64,000 nt of DNA from positions 1 through 64,000 of the forward strand of contig JBBQRA010000002.1 in assembly GCA_038215275.1 (NCBI GenBank). The letters are read 5' to 3'. Below, piece after piece: positions 52,222 through 59,943 of the stretch. The stretch's first letter is position 1. The number at the start of each line of letters is the position of its first letter. Made by a program: the position numbers and the translations under genes. Source of the DNA: Ga0077553 sp038215275. GTDB lineage: Bacteria; Acidobacteriota; Terriglobia; Bryobacterales; Bryobacteraceae. The notes beneath the pieces are model-generated. The model was not told where the DNA came from, ran no database searches, and worked only from the letters and a program-made list of their open reading frames with translations.

Positions 52222-52713
52222 TTACATGGGGGGCATGATGACGGTGTCAATCACGTGGATGACGCCGTTGTCGGTGCCAATGTCGGTTTTGACGACTTGG
52301 GAGTTGCCGTTCAACATCACCCTACCGCCAGCAACCTTCACTGCAATCGCGCCGCCCTGAACGGACTTGGCGGAGTTGATTTTGACGACGTCGGCAGCCA
52401 TGACTTTGCCCGAAACGACATGGTAGGTCAGGATGGCGGCGAGCTTCGCCTTGTTTTCCGGCTTCAAAAGCGATTCAACCGTGCCCGCAGGAAGTTTGGC
52501 GAACGCAGCGTCGGTCGGGGCGAATACCGTGAATGGGCCCGGACCCTTTAGGGTGTCAACCAGGCCGGCGGCCTTGACGGCGGCGACCAAAGTTTTAAAA
52601 GAACCAGCCGCGACGGCTGTGTCAACAATGTCAGCGGCAGCCGCATGGCCAACCGTCAAAAACAAGGGAAGGGCCAAGGCGGCCGCGCGCAGTGCAAATG
52701 TTTTCATTCTCAA
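52222..52713 (-). CDS. Secreted fasciclin (FAS1) domain protein
   Basis: 163 residues with a signal peptide (MRMKTFALRAAALALPLFLTV starting part) and one FAS1 domain: FKTLVAAVKAAGLVDTLKGP, FTVFAPTDAAFAKLP, then YHVVSGKVMAADVV and the C-terminal GVIHVIDTVIMPP. FAS1 proteins mediate adhesion or surface association. Length normal. Monocistronic: its own terminator lies just downstream and an SD (AGGAG) precedes the start. Confidence 0.95.
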   Translation of the reverse strand: MRMKTFALRAAALALPLFLTVGHAAAADIVDTAVAAGSFKTLVAAVKAAGLVDTLKGPGPFTVFAPTDAAFAKLPAGTVESLLKPENKAKLAAILTYHVVSGKVMAADVVKINSAKSVQGGAIAVKVAGGRVMLNGNSQVVKTDIGTDNGVIHVIDTVIMPPM

Positions 52714-52787
52714 GTCTCCTAAGCGATCGTTCGCTCTAACAAGGCAGATGGCGCAAATTTCAATTGGGGTTTAAATTGATTTTATAC

Positions 52788-53651
52788 TTACTGAAAAGTA
52801 ATATAAATCGTAGGGGTAACGATCGTCATCTCGCATCCGGAAACGGGGTGGCGGAACTGGATTTGGCTGGCGTGGAGACAGAGACGAGAGGCAGCTGGGC
52901 CTCCGTAGAGACGGTCGCCAAGAATTGGGTGACCGATGGAGGCGCAGTGAATCCGGAGCTGATTGGTCCGGCCCGTGACCGGTTCAAGAGCGACGAGGGT
53001 AGTGCCTTCGTGGACGTCCAATGGCCGCAGCCGGGAGAGGGAGGGACGCCCTTCGGGACGGACTTGCCAGGGTGGTATTTCGCCGCCGACCCGGCCGATG
53101 GGCGCGGCGATCTCGCAGGGTTCCGCCACTTGGCCGTCGACCAAGGCGATGTATTCCTTGCTGACTTCGCGATTTTCAAACTGGAGCGCCAGGGAGGTGG
53201 CAGAGGCCGGGTCTTTGGCGACAAGCAGGACTCCGGAGGTATCGCGGTCGAGACGGTGGGGAAACGTCGGTCGCCGATTTTCGCCGCGCCAGTGGCCGAG
53301 CAGGGCGTTGGCGACGGTACCATGGCGCTCCCGGGAGGTTGGGTGAACCAGCATGCCGGGCTGTTTGTTGAGTGCGATCAGCGACTCGTCTTCATAAAGG
53401 ATTTCGAGTGGCAGATCCTCGGCGAGGATGGTTCTTTGGGGCTCGGGATCGAGCGAGAACTCGACGAGCTGGCCGGCTTTGAGACGGTAGCTGGCGGGCA
53501 CAGCCTCACCGTCGACGCGGCAGGCTCCACCAGCCGCCGCTTGCCGCAGGGCGAACCGGGAAAAGGCTGGCAAATGCCGAAAGAGAAACTGCTTCACCGA
53601 AGCTTGCGCCGCCGCGGTGACCACAAACTGGTAGGTCAGTCCCTTCTCCAT
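52788..53651 (-). CDS. RluA family pseudouridine synthase
   Basis: 287 residues from ATG 53651, preferred over TTG 53681. An S4-like N-terminal part is followed by the catalytic domain with HRLDRDTSGVLLVAK (catalytic Asp), the upstream LYEDESLIALNKQPGMLVHP and the C-terminal GRTNQLRIHCASIGHPILGD. It isomerises uridine in ribosomal RNA or tRNA; the exact target cannot be read. Divergent from the csm operon with starts 35 bases apart. Confidence 0.93.
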   Translation of the reverse strand: MEKGLTYQFVVTAAAQASVKQFLFRHLPAFSRFALRQAAAGGACRVDGEAVPASYRLKAGQLVEFSLDPEPQRTILAEDLPLEILYEDESLIALNKQPGMLVHPTSRERHGTVANALLGHWRGENRRPTFPHRLDRDTSGVLLVAKDPASATSLALQFENREVSKEYIALVDGQVAEPCEIAAPIGRVGGEIPPWQVRPEGRPSLSRLRPLDVHEGTTLVALEPVTGRTNQLRIHCASIGHPILGDRLYGGPAASRLCLHASQIQFRHPVSGCEMTIVTPTIYITFQ

Positions 53652-53685
53652 GCTACATTGTAGTTTTTGCAGCGCCGCCAAGCCG

Positions 53686-55038
53686 ATGTCGCTCCAGGTT
53701 TTCCTTCAAGCTAAATTTTTCGGAATCAACGCCCTGCTGACGGAAGACGGCCTGGGTGGCGAAGCCTTTCTGAGTCGTTGTCAGTGGTTTGCTGTGCTGG
53801 GAGAGGTGGCGCCGCGGGCCCTGTTGGCGGAGTTGGGACTATCGCCTCTCTTGCTCGGCGCCGTGACTGGCGGACGATTCCTGCTGGTACTGCCTGAGGC
53901 GTCTGTGGCGGCGGCCGATGCGTTTCTCGAACGTCTGGCAGAGCGGTTGGCGGTGGTGACGAACGGGCGAGTGGGCGTGGCATGGAGCAGCACGGAGAAC
54001 CTGGGACTGTGGCCGGACATCCGGAAGCGCCTGGACGTAGGATTGCGCCAGCGGCGGGATACTCCCCGGCTGCCGCTGGGTATTTTGGCAGACGGCGGGC
54101 CGGACTTCCCCTACGACAAGTTGGTGGAGTCGCTGCGGGGGGCGGCGAACGTGGGTTGGTCCGCGGAAGATCCCACGGGATTTTTGGCCGATGCGGGGAC
54201 GCACCAGTGGCCGCTGCCGATTGCGGTCAGCCGGTCATTGCCCCAAGCGCGGAAGTGGGGCGTGTTGACCGCGGATCTCGACAACGTGGGGCCGCGATTG
54301 CGGGCCGCGACGACGGCAGAAGAGTATTTGCAGCTATCGCTAACATTTAAGAATTTCGTGGCGGGTGAGTTGGCAAGGGTAGCAGCGACGGATGAGTTTG
54401 CCACTCGCGTGACAGTGCTCTATAGCGGTGGGGATGACTTCGCGGTAGCGGCGCCTTGGGATGCGCTCCTCGATTTTGCAAAAGAGATGCGCCGGGTGGC
54501 TGGCCTGATGCTGCGGCAGTTGGATGAACAGCGCGAGGGGGCGTCGCGGAGCGTTTCGATGGCGATTGTCCATGCCGAGCGGGGCGAGAGCGTGTCCAGT
54601 GTGTTTGCGCGCTCGGCCGAGGCGCTCGAAACGGTGAAAGCCTCCGGCAAGAACGCGATTTCGCTTTTTGGACGGACGCTTGATTGGGTGCAGTTGAAAG
54701 AGGCCGCCGAGATCAAGGGGCAGATGCGAAAACTGCTCAACCGCTTTCATGCCTCGCCCGAGTTCCTGGATGAGTTGGAGAGTTTTTATGTGGACCCGGC
54801 GGCGGGGAGCGAGCTGGCTTCGGCTCGGGCTCGCCGTCGCGGGCGCACCCTCGACAAGCCATGGCAGTTGCATCGCCGGCTGCGGCGGGTGATCGACGTC
54901 CGTGAAAGTGAAGCATTCGAAAAACAATGGGATACCCTGCTCGGCCAACTGACGGCTGAAGCGGCCGGGCGGCGCCAATTGCGCCCCACCGGCTACGTGG
55001 CGCTCGCCTGGGCGCGTTTAGAAGGGACATCCTCGTAA
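53686..55038 (+). CDS. csm1: Compact Cas10/Csm1 without HD domain
   Basis: 450 residues from ATG 53686. Palm1-like N-terminal part (FFGINALLTEDGLGG, GGRFLLVLPEAS), then Palm2 beginning LTADLDNVGPRLR and carrying YSGGDDF (G248-D251), the catalytic motif that makes cyclic oligoadenylates; the C-terminal 170 residues resemble the D4 domain. The usual N-terminal HD nuclease and the zinc-binding cysteine pairs are absent, and only one cysteine is present before Palm2. Typical Csm1 proteins have 700-900 residues. DNA cleavage by HD is therefore not expected; second-messenger synthesis remains possible. Starts 35 bases from the divergent RluA gene and is followed by csm2 after 21 bases. Confidence 0.88.
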   Translation: MSLQVFLQAKFFGINALLTEDGLGGEAFLSRCQWFAVLGEVAPRALLAELGLSPLLLGAVTGGRFLLVLPEASVAAADAFLERLAERLAVVTNGRVGVAWSSTENLGLWPDIRKRLDVGLRQRRDTPRLPLGILADGGPDFPYDKLVESLRGAANVGWSAEDPTGFLADAGTHQWPLPIAVSRSLPQARKWGVLTADLDNVGPRLRAATTAEEYLQLSLTFKNFVAGELARVAATDEFATRVTVLYSGGDDFAVAAPWDALLDFAKEMRRVAGLMLRQLDEQREGASRSVSMAIVHAERGESVSSVFARSAEALETVKASGKNAISLFGRTLDWVQLKEAAEIKGQMRKLLNRFHASPEFLDELESFYVDPAAGSELASARARRRGRTLDKPWQLHRRLRRVIDVRESEAFEKQWDTLLGQLTAEAAGRRQLRPTGYVALAWARLEGTSS

Positions 55039-55059
55039 CGGAAACTGCAAGGAGCGAAT

Positions 55060-55512
55060 ATGGCCGAAGAGAGACAGCCACGCCGCGACGACCGCCCCAA
55101 ACGGGATGGCGGCCGCCCACCGAGACGCGACGACCGGGATCGCGACCGCGACCGTCCTCGCCAGGAACTGAACGTCGAAATCGACCTCGCCAAGCTCTGC
55201 TCGGACAGCTTGTATCTGGACAATCAGGCTCACGTCCTGGTAACCCGGCTGCACGATATGGACTCGGGAACGCGGAGCCAACTGCGGCGCCTGTATAGCG
55301 CCGTACGTCGGGCGTGCCGGGCGCCAGAGGCCGAGCGCCAGCACCAGTTTGTGATGTTCCGCGCCCGCTTGGCCTATACGATTGCCCGCCATTCGCTGCG
55401 CAGCCTGGACCCGCTCGAGAAGCTGCTGCTCCAGGTGACCCGCAAGAATGAACTGGCCGCTTACGAGCGGTTCCGCGACCTGTTTGAAGCCATCATTGCC
55501 TACAACGAGTAA
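55060..55512 (+). CDS. csm2: Type III-A effector small subunit Csm2
   Basis: 150 residues, ATG 55060 with AAGGAG ahead. The first 35 residues are an Arg/Asp-rich, disordered extension (REQ-type repeats such as RDDRDRDRDRPRQE) not usual in Csm2; residues 36-150 are the expected helical bundle (DSLYLDNQAHVLVTRLHDM, SGTRSQLRRLYSAVR, FRDLFEAIIAYNE). Csm2 forms the inner filament of the type III-A complex. It lies between csm1 and csm3 in canonical order. Confidence 0.85.
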   Translation: MAEERQPRRDDRPKRDGGRPPRRDDRDRDRDRPRQELNVEIDLAKLCSDSLYLDNQAHVLVTRLHDMDSGTRSQLRRLYSAVRRACRAPEAERQHQFVMFRARLAYTIARHSLRSLDPLEKLLLQVTRKNELAAYERFRDLFEAIIAYNE

Positions 55513-55518
55513 CCAGCC

Positions 55519-56349
55519 ATGAGCGAACCGAAACCAACGCTGCGCCTGCGCGGCAAATTGATTCTCGAAGCGGTGCTGCACTGCGAGACCGGCCTGCACA
55601 TTGGCGCGGGCAAAGGGTCGCTCGAAATCGGCGGCGCCGATAATCCGGTGGTGAAAGACGCCTTCGGACGGCCGATCGTGCCAGGCTCGTCGCTGCGCGG
55701 CAGGCTGCGCAGCCTGCTCGAACACGCCCACGGGCTGACATCGCCGGAAGAGCTAATCTACCTGTCGCGACGGCGCGGGCAAGAGGTCCGGATTCATCAG
55801 AGCGACCGTCCGGACGATGTGATCTGTCTGCTGTTTGGCCGGAGTCCGAGCCGCATGGAGCGGGTACGGGGCGATGCCCTGGACGGCCGGTCGGCCACGC
55901 CGGCGCGGTTGACGATTTACGACGCCCCGCTGGATCTCGATTCGATTACGGCGCCGATGCGCGAATTTCTAGACGATGAACTGACCGAGGTGAAGAGCGA
56001 GAACGCGATTGACCGGATTACGGCGCAGGCGAATCCGCGGACGCTCGAACGGGTACCGGCCGGGGCGCGGTTCCGGGTTCGTTTTGTGCTCGATCAGTTG
56101 GCCGACGGCGATGAAGCGTTGGCCGGGCTGCTGTTGCAGGGTCTGCGCTTGCTCGAAGACGATGCTTTGGGCGGGGGCGGATCGCGCGGCAGCGGCCGGG
56201 TTCGTTTTTCTGATTGCCGGCTGACTTGGCGCGGCAAGGGTTTTTATCTGGGAGAGAGCGCCGAGGCGGAACTGTTGGCGGGGGGAGACCTGGCGGCGCT
56301 GCAGGAGCTGGTGCGCGGCGAAGGTTTCGCGGCGGCGCTGGCGGAATAG
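55519..56349 (+). CDS. csm3: Type III-A RAMP subunit Csm3
   Basis: 276 residues, 6 bases after csm2. Cas7-like backbone protein with HIGAGKGSLEIGGADNPVVK (Asp41, the residue that cleaves target RNA every six nucleotides in the family) and VPGSSLRGRLRSLLEH, the glycine-rich RAMP loop; a second glycine-rich loop GGGGSRGSGRVRF lies near residue 220. Length is usual. It would form the central filament that binds crRNA. Confidence 0.92.
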   Translation: MSEPKPTLRLRGKLILEAVLHCETGLHIGAGKGSLEIGGADNPVVKDAFGRPIVPGSSLRGRLRSLLEHAHGLTSPEELIYLSRRRGQEVRIHQSDRPDDVICLLFGRSPSRMERVRGDALDGRSATPARLTIYDAPLDLDSITAPMREFLDDELTEVKSENAIDRITAQANPRTLERVPAGARFRVRFVLDQLADGDEALAGLLLQGLRLLEDDALGGGGSRGSGRVRFSDCRLTWRGKGFYLGESAEAELLAGGDLAALQELVRGEGFAAALAE

Positions 56350-56353
56350 CGGC

Positions 56354-57265
56354 ATGGCGCAGGCGATCCTGTTTCGGTTCGAGGCCCGGGGGACGTGGAG
56401 CGCGGCGGAGGCGGGTCCGTCGCTCGTCGCGAGCGACACGTTTTACGGTGCCGTGTGCGCGGCGATGGACCGGTTCGGATGGCTCGAAGAATGGTTGACC
56501 GTTGGCAGCGCGGTACGGTTGAGTTCGCTATTTCCATGGCAGCAGGGAACGCTGTTTGCGCCGCCGCCGGCTTCGGCGTGGCCCCCGGCGAACGGGCTGC
56601 AGCGGCTGCGCCCGAAGTTGGTTCGTTTTCTCCCGTTGCCGGCAATTCGGGATTTGTTAAGTGAGGGCGGATTGTCGGAGTCGCGGTGGGTGCTGGATCC
56701 GGGGTCCGGCTGTCTGCTGGCTGCCGATCGGGCTGGCGCGGGCGGACCGTTCCGGCCGGTGCAGGTGGAAAAGGCCGCGGGACGGAAATCGGGTATCCAG
56801 TTCGCCGAAGGTTCTGGCGTGTGGGGATTGGCGGTGTGTGACGACGAGCAGTGGCGGGGACGGATGGAAGCAGCGCTGCGGTGGCTGGCCGACTCCGGCG
56901 TGGGTGGCAATCGGGCATAGGGTTGGGGCGGCAGTGCCGGGGTGGGGTTCGAGGGTGGAGGCGATGTGGAGGGTCTGCTGCGGCGGGGGGCGGCGGGCGA
57001 CGGATCGAAGGGCTGGTGGCTGTTGAGTTTGTTTGCTCCGGCGGCGGACGAAGAGGTGTTTTGGGAGCAAGGCGCGTATCGATTGGCGGTACGTTCGGGA
57101 TGGGTGGAAGGGACGACGGCCAAGAAGCGGGCGCAGCGGGTGGTGGCGGAGGGGTCGGTGGTGTTTGCCGCGTCAGCCCCGGCGGGAAGCTTGCAGGACG
57201 TGGCTCCGGAGGGTTGGGCGCATCCGGTTTACCGGAACGGGTACGCGGTGGCGGTGGCGCTGTGA
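56354..57265 (+). pseudogene. csm4: csm4 interrupted by an in-frame TAG
   Basis: The frame starts at ATG 56354 (4 bases after csm3), reads as a Csm4-type RAMP (TFYGAVCAAMDRFGWLEEWL start, GLQRLRPKLVRFLPLP, VQVEKAAGRKSGIQF) and hits TAG at 56918-56920 inside the glycine-rich segment DSGVGGNRA-stop-GWGGSAGVGF. The same frame then continues to TGA 57263-57265 with a plausible end (EGWAHPVYRNGYAVAVAL). Counted together the reading frame has 303 codons, the normal Csm4 length. A single base change would explain it. Csm4 holds the crRNA 5' handle, so this stop should disable the complex unless suppressed. Confidence 0.75.
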
Positions 57266-58248
57266 GCTTTCCGATTCGATGGCGGTTGACGGTGCTGACG
57301 CCGACGCTGGTGGGCGACGGGAAGCGGCTGGCGCCGATCGATTACATGGTGTGGAAAGACCAGGTGAACGTGTTGGATCAGAGCCTGATCTTTCGGCGGC
57401 TGGCGGGGACGCCACGCATGGAAGGGTATTTGGCGGAGTTGGGCCGGGCTCGGCGGTTGGAGTTCAAGAGTTGGGGTGGGTATGCGCAGTCCTACGCCGT
57501 ACGCAGAATTCCGTTGGAGGATCCGGGGCTGGTAGCGCTGTGGGAACAGGCAAAGGACGAGGAGATCTTTATTCCGACGTTCTGCGCAGGTCCGAGCGGC
57601 AAGCTGTTGCCGGCGACGGCGCTGAAGGGCGCATTGAAGACGGCTTTGTTGAGTGCGAAGACGACTCCGGAGCAATTGGGTTCGTTTCGCAATCAGATTG
57701 CGGCGAAACTGTTGCGCGGATTGCGGCTGGGGGATGGCACGCCCGAGACGGGCGACAGCTACCGGGTTTACTATTCGCGCGTCGCGGCGCCGGTGAAGCC
57801 GGGTGGGTCAGAACTGCGGTGGAAAGCTACGCCGACGTTCGTCGAATGCGCGGCGCCGGGGACCGTTTTTAGCGGCCGGGGGACGGTGAGTGGTGAATGG
57901 GCAGAGGATTTTGCGGAGGCTTCGGCGCAGACCGGGATGATGTTGGCCCGGCAGCGGGAGTTCGCGTCGGTACACCGGCTGGGTAAGCTGCAGGCGGCGC
58001 TGGCGGGGGTGGAGGCAGGCGGCGGTTGCCTACTGAGTATAGGATGGGGCGGCGGGTTTTTGTCGAAATCGATTGCCACCGGGCCTCGATTGGCGGCGGC
58101 GCGAGAGTTGTTGGATTCGATTCCCGGATACCGGCAGGCGTTGGCAACGGCGTTTTCGTTTCCGAAGTCTCAGCGGATTCTGTATGTCGGTGGTGAGCCG
58201 GGGACGGTTCCGGGGTGGGTTCGTTTGGAATATGAGAAGCTCAGTTAA
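57262..58248 (+). CDS. csm5: Type III-A RAMP subunit Csm5
   Basis: 328 residues from GTG 57262, which overlaps the csm4 stop (GTGA); the longer upstream frame is shadow. RAMP family member with RLTVLTPTLVGDGKRLAPID at the start and a glycine-rich loop LLPATALKGALKTALLSA, plus a C-terminal GGEPGTVPGWVRLEYEKL. Csm5 caps the 3' end of the crRNA and recruits nucleases for its trimming. It is the last csm gene; no csm6, cas6 or array follows. Confidence 0.85.
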   Translation: MSFPIRWRLTVLTPTLVGDGKRLAPIDYMVWKDQVNVLDQSLIFRRLAGTPRMEGYLAELGRARRLEFKSWGGYAQSYAVRRIPLEDPGLVALWEQAKDEEIFIPTFCAGPSGKLLPATALKGALKTALLSAKTTPEQLGSFRNQIAAKLLRGLRLGDGTPETGDSYRVYYSRVAAPVKPGGSELRWKATPTFVECAAPGTVFSGRGTVSGEWAEDFAEASAQTGMMLARQREFASVHRLGKLQAALAGVEAGGGCLLSIGWGGGFLSKSIATGPRLAAARELLDSIPGYRQALATAFSFPKSQRILYVGGEPGTVPGWVRLEYEKLS

Positions 58249-58276
58249 CTCCTGTACGCTGACCCCTCACGGAAGT

Positions 58277-58324
58277 GCCAGTACTGGCCGATAAACTGTT
58301 TAGCCGGAATGCCAAGCTTGGCAT
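58277..58324 (+). promoter_or_regulatory. Paired palindromes upstream of the ExeA-like ATPase gene
   Basis: GCCAGTACTGGC (58277-58288) and ATGCCAAGCTTGGCAT (58309-58324) are perfect palindromes and share the core TGCCA-N4-TGGC. Their centres are 34 bases apart. They occupy the 106-base gap between csm5 and the ATPase gene, where an operator would be expected, and precede a TAGAAT-type -10 candidate at 58327. Confidence 0.45.
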
Positions 58325-58354
58325 GGTAGAATTATATGGTTCGCAGCTGCACTT

Positions 58355-59245
58355 ATGTATAACGCTTTCTTCGGGATAACTGATAACCCATTCAATCTCT
58401 CTCCGGATCCGGCGTTCCTTTATCGTAGTGCCCAGCATGAAGAGGCACTGGCCAATCTGATCTATGGGGTGCAGAGCCGGAAGGGATTCATCGTCCTGAC
58501 GGGCGAAGTGGGAACGGGCAAGACCACGATGCTCGAATGCCTGCGCGAGTATCTGGAGGCGCAACACATTGAGTTTGCGTTTCTGTTCAACTCGCGAATC
58601 AACCCGCAGCAATTCTTCGAGATGATCGCTTACGACTTGGATCTTCGGTGCGAGCGCACCTCGAAGACCGAGGTGTTGTTCGCTCTGAATAACCTCTTGA
58701 TCCAACAGATGAACGAGTCGCGGACGACGGTGCTGATCGTCGACGAGGCTCACAACCTGGACTGGGAAGTGCTCGAAGAGATCCGGCTGCTGGGGAATCT
58801 GGAGAACCGGAAAGGAAAGTTGCTACAGATTATTCTCGCAGGCCAGCCCGAATTTGATCGGAAGTTGGACGCGCCCAATCTGCGCCAGTTGAAGCAGCGG
58901 ATCGTGCTGCGATACAACTTGAAGCCTTTTTCGATTGAAGAGACAGCCGAGTACATCGACAGCCGCTTAGCGAAGGTTGGGCTGACCGAGCAGACGGTTT
59001 TCCCGGACGAACTGATTAAAGAGATCCACATCCGGTCGCGAGGCATTCCCCGCGTGATCAATGGCATCTGCGACAATCTGTTGCTGACCGCTTTCGCGAT
59101 GGAGTCGAAAGTGTGCACGCAGAAGATGCTGGACGAAGTGGCGGATGATATGCGTCTGGAATGGCCGGGTCGCCGGCTACGGCCGATGCGCAGTATCTAC
59201 GAGGACCCGTTCGAAGCGCCGACGCTACGCGACCGCGGCGACTAG
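58355..59245 (+). CDS. GspA/ExeA-type AAA ATPase
   Basis: 296 residues. Walker A GEVGTGKTTMLECL (about residue 50), Walker B TVLIVDEAHN and sensor region IILAGQPEFDRKL identify the AAA ATPase family that includes ExeA, MshM and the XrtA/PEP-CTERM-associated ATPase. The start MYNAFFGITDNPFNLSPDP is the standard family N-terminus. No peptidoglycan-binding domain is present at the C-terminus, unlike full ExeA. It probably works at the envelope in secretion or polysaccharide export. No link to Csm is evident beyond proximity. Confidence 0.9.
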   Translation: MYNAFFGITDNPFNLSPDPAFLYRSAQHEEALANLIYGVQSRKGFIVLTGEVGTGKTTMLECLREYLEAQHIEFAFLFNSRINPQQFFEMIAYDLDLRCERTSKTEVLFALNNLLIQQMNESRTTVLIVDEAHNLDWEVLEEIRLLGNLENRKGKLLQIILAGQPEFDRKLDAPNLRQLKQRIVLRYNLKPFSIEETAEYIDSRLAKVGLTEQTVFPDELIKEIHIRSRGIPRVINGICDNLLLTAFAMESKVCTQKMLDEVADDMRLEWPGRRLRPMRSIYEDPFEAPTLRDRGD

Positions 59246-59288
59246 GACACCACCCCTACAAGGGGTAACAGACTACAGTCAAAACCTT

Positions 59289-59330
59289 AAGGCAGGACTT
59301 CGCTGAAGAAATTCAGATAAGTCCTGCCTT
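59289..59330 (+). terminator. Intrinsic terminator after the ATPase gene
   Basis: A perfect 12-base-pair stem AAGGCAGGACTT (59289-59300) with AAGTCCTGCCTT (59319-59330), 18-base loop, followed by TTGTTTTGG. It lies 44 bases after the ATPase stop. Confidence 0.9.
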
Positions 59331-59424
59331 TTGTTTTGGTTTCTGGACTTCTGGCACGGGATCAACCGACCGGATTCTAGGACAAATCCTAAGCATACAA
59401 ATAGTATCTCGCCGCTAGAATAAG

Positions 59425-59505
59425 CGAAAGACCTGAGGAGCTTTAAGGCTAAAAGCACGAGAGCCTCTAGGTGAATTTGAGTGCCCAAAGCACCAGGTGA
59501 GCGGA
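59425..59505 (+). promoter_or_regulatory. Structured leader of the repeat-peptide gene
   Basis: In the 180 bases before the peptide gene, ACCTGAGG pairs with CCTC-T-AGGT and encloses a smaller stem GCTTT/AAAGC; a further hairpin GTGC-CCAAA-GCAC lies just upstream of the probable ribosome binding site AGGTGAG. The ACCTG strand could also pair with CAGGT at that site, so mutually exclusive structures are possible. No known riboswitch family fits. Confidence 0.35.
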
Positions 59506-59510
59506 TACTA

Positions 59511-59861
59511 ATGAAGAAGCTAAACCTTATAATTGGAACTGTAGCATGTAGTGCGTTAGTGCTCTCGATGAGCGCTGGCGTTTCGGAGGTTCGTGGAACG
59601 AACGTTTCTCATTTCGTCAAGGGCGGCCCCATCCCCCCTCCGGATGATAATGGTACGTTTGCGCTTAAGGGCGGCCCGATTCCTCCTCCCGACGACAACG
59701 GAACGTTCGCCCTCAAGGGTGGCCCGATTCCTCCTCCGGACGACAACGGAACGTTCGCCCTCAAGGGTGGACCGATTCCTCCTCCCGACGATAACGGAAC
59801 GTTCGCCCTTAAGGGTGGACCGATTCCTCCTCCCGACGATAACGGTACCTTCGTCGGCTAG
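59511..59861 (+). CDS. Secreted peptide with five KGGPIPPPDDNGTFAL repeats
   Basis: 116 residues from ATG 59511, with a signal peptide (starting MKKLNLIIGTVACSALVL) followed by a 7-residue linker and five tandem copies of KGGPIPPPDDNGTFAL, the last ending FVG. The copies are identical in sequence at the protein level although the DNA differs at many third positions, which shows selection on the repeat. No cysteines. Composition (Pro, Gly, Asp) suggests an extended secreted polymer, a structural or adhesive peptide, or a multi-core precursor of a processed peptide. No modifying or protease gene is adjacent. Function unknown. Confidence 0.75.
   Translation: MKKLNLIIGTVACSALVLSMSAGVSEVRGTNVSHFVKGGPIPPPDDNGTFALKGGPIPPPDDNGTFALKGGPIPPPDDNGTFALKGGPIPPPDDNGTFALKGGPIPPPDDNGTFVG
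59619..59858 (+). repeat. Five tandem 48-base coding repeats
   Basis: The units begin with AAGGG at 59619 and repeat every 48 bases to 59858. Differences between units are almost all synonymous third-base changes (for example GGC/GGT/GGA, CCC/CCG, GAT/GAC). This is an in-frame protein repeat, not a CRISPR array: there are no unique spacers between copies. Confidence 0.9.
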
Positions 59862-59881
59862 ATTTCTTTTTTTCTCCTTTT

Positions 59882-59943
59882 TCACCGCAAAACATCTTGG
59901 CGAGCCCAGCTTTAGCCGAGGAGTTTTGCGGTGACTTTTTTTT
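59882..59943 (+). terminator. Terminator-like hairpin containing the start codon of the next gene
   Basis: A perfect 12-base-pair stem TCACCGCAAAAC (59882-59893) with GTTTTGCGGTGA (59923-59934) precedes a C and eight T (59935-59943). The 3' arm contains GTG 59931 and the loop-side sequence GAGGAG at 59918-59923 is its ribosome binding site. The structure can end the peptide transcript and also block translation of the downstream membrane protein. Confidence 0.7.

Noticed and set aside
52764..53663. 300-codon plus-strand ORF opposite the pseudouridine synthase
   Set aside because: It is a shadow; the minus-strand frame carries the full RluA motif set.
56851..57261. Upstream extension of csm5
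   Set aside because: It overlaps the csm4 frame in another register and is glycine-rich shadow; GTG 57262 overlapping the csm4 stop is the expected start.
59340..59505. Cyclic-di-GMP (GEMM) riboswitch upstream of the repeat peptide
   Set aside because: A GCAC and a CAAAGC element are present, but the order and the rest of the conserved core do not match.
59619..59858. Short tandem repeat read as a possible CRISPR array
   Set aside because: The 48-base units are adjacent copies with no unique spacers and encode an in-frame protein repeat.
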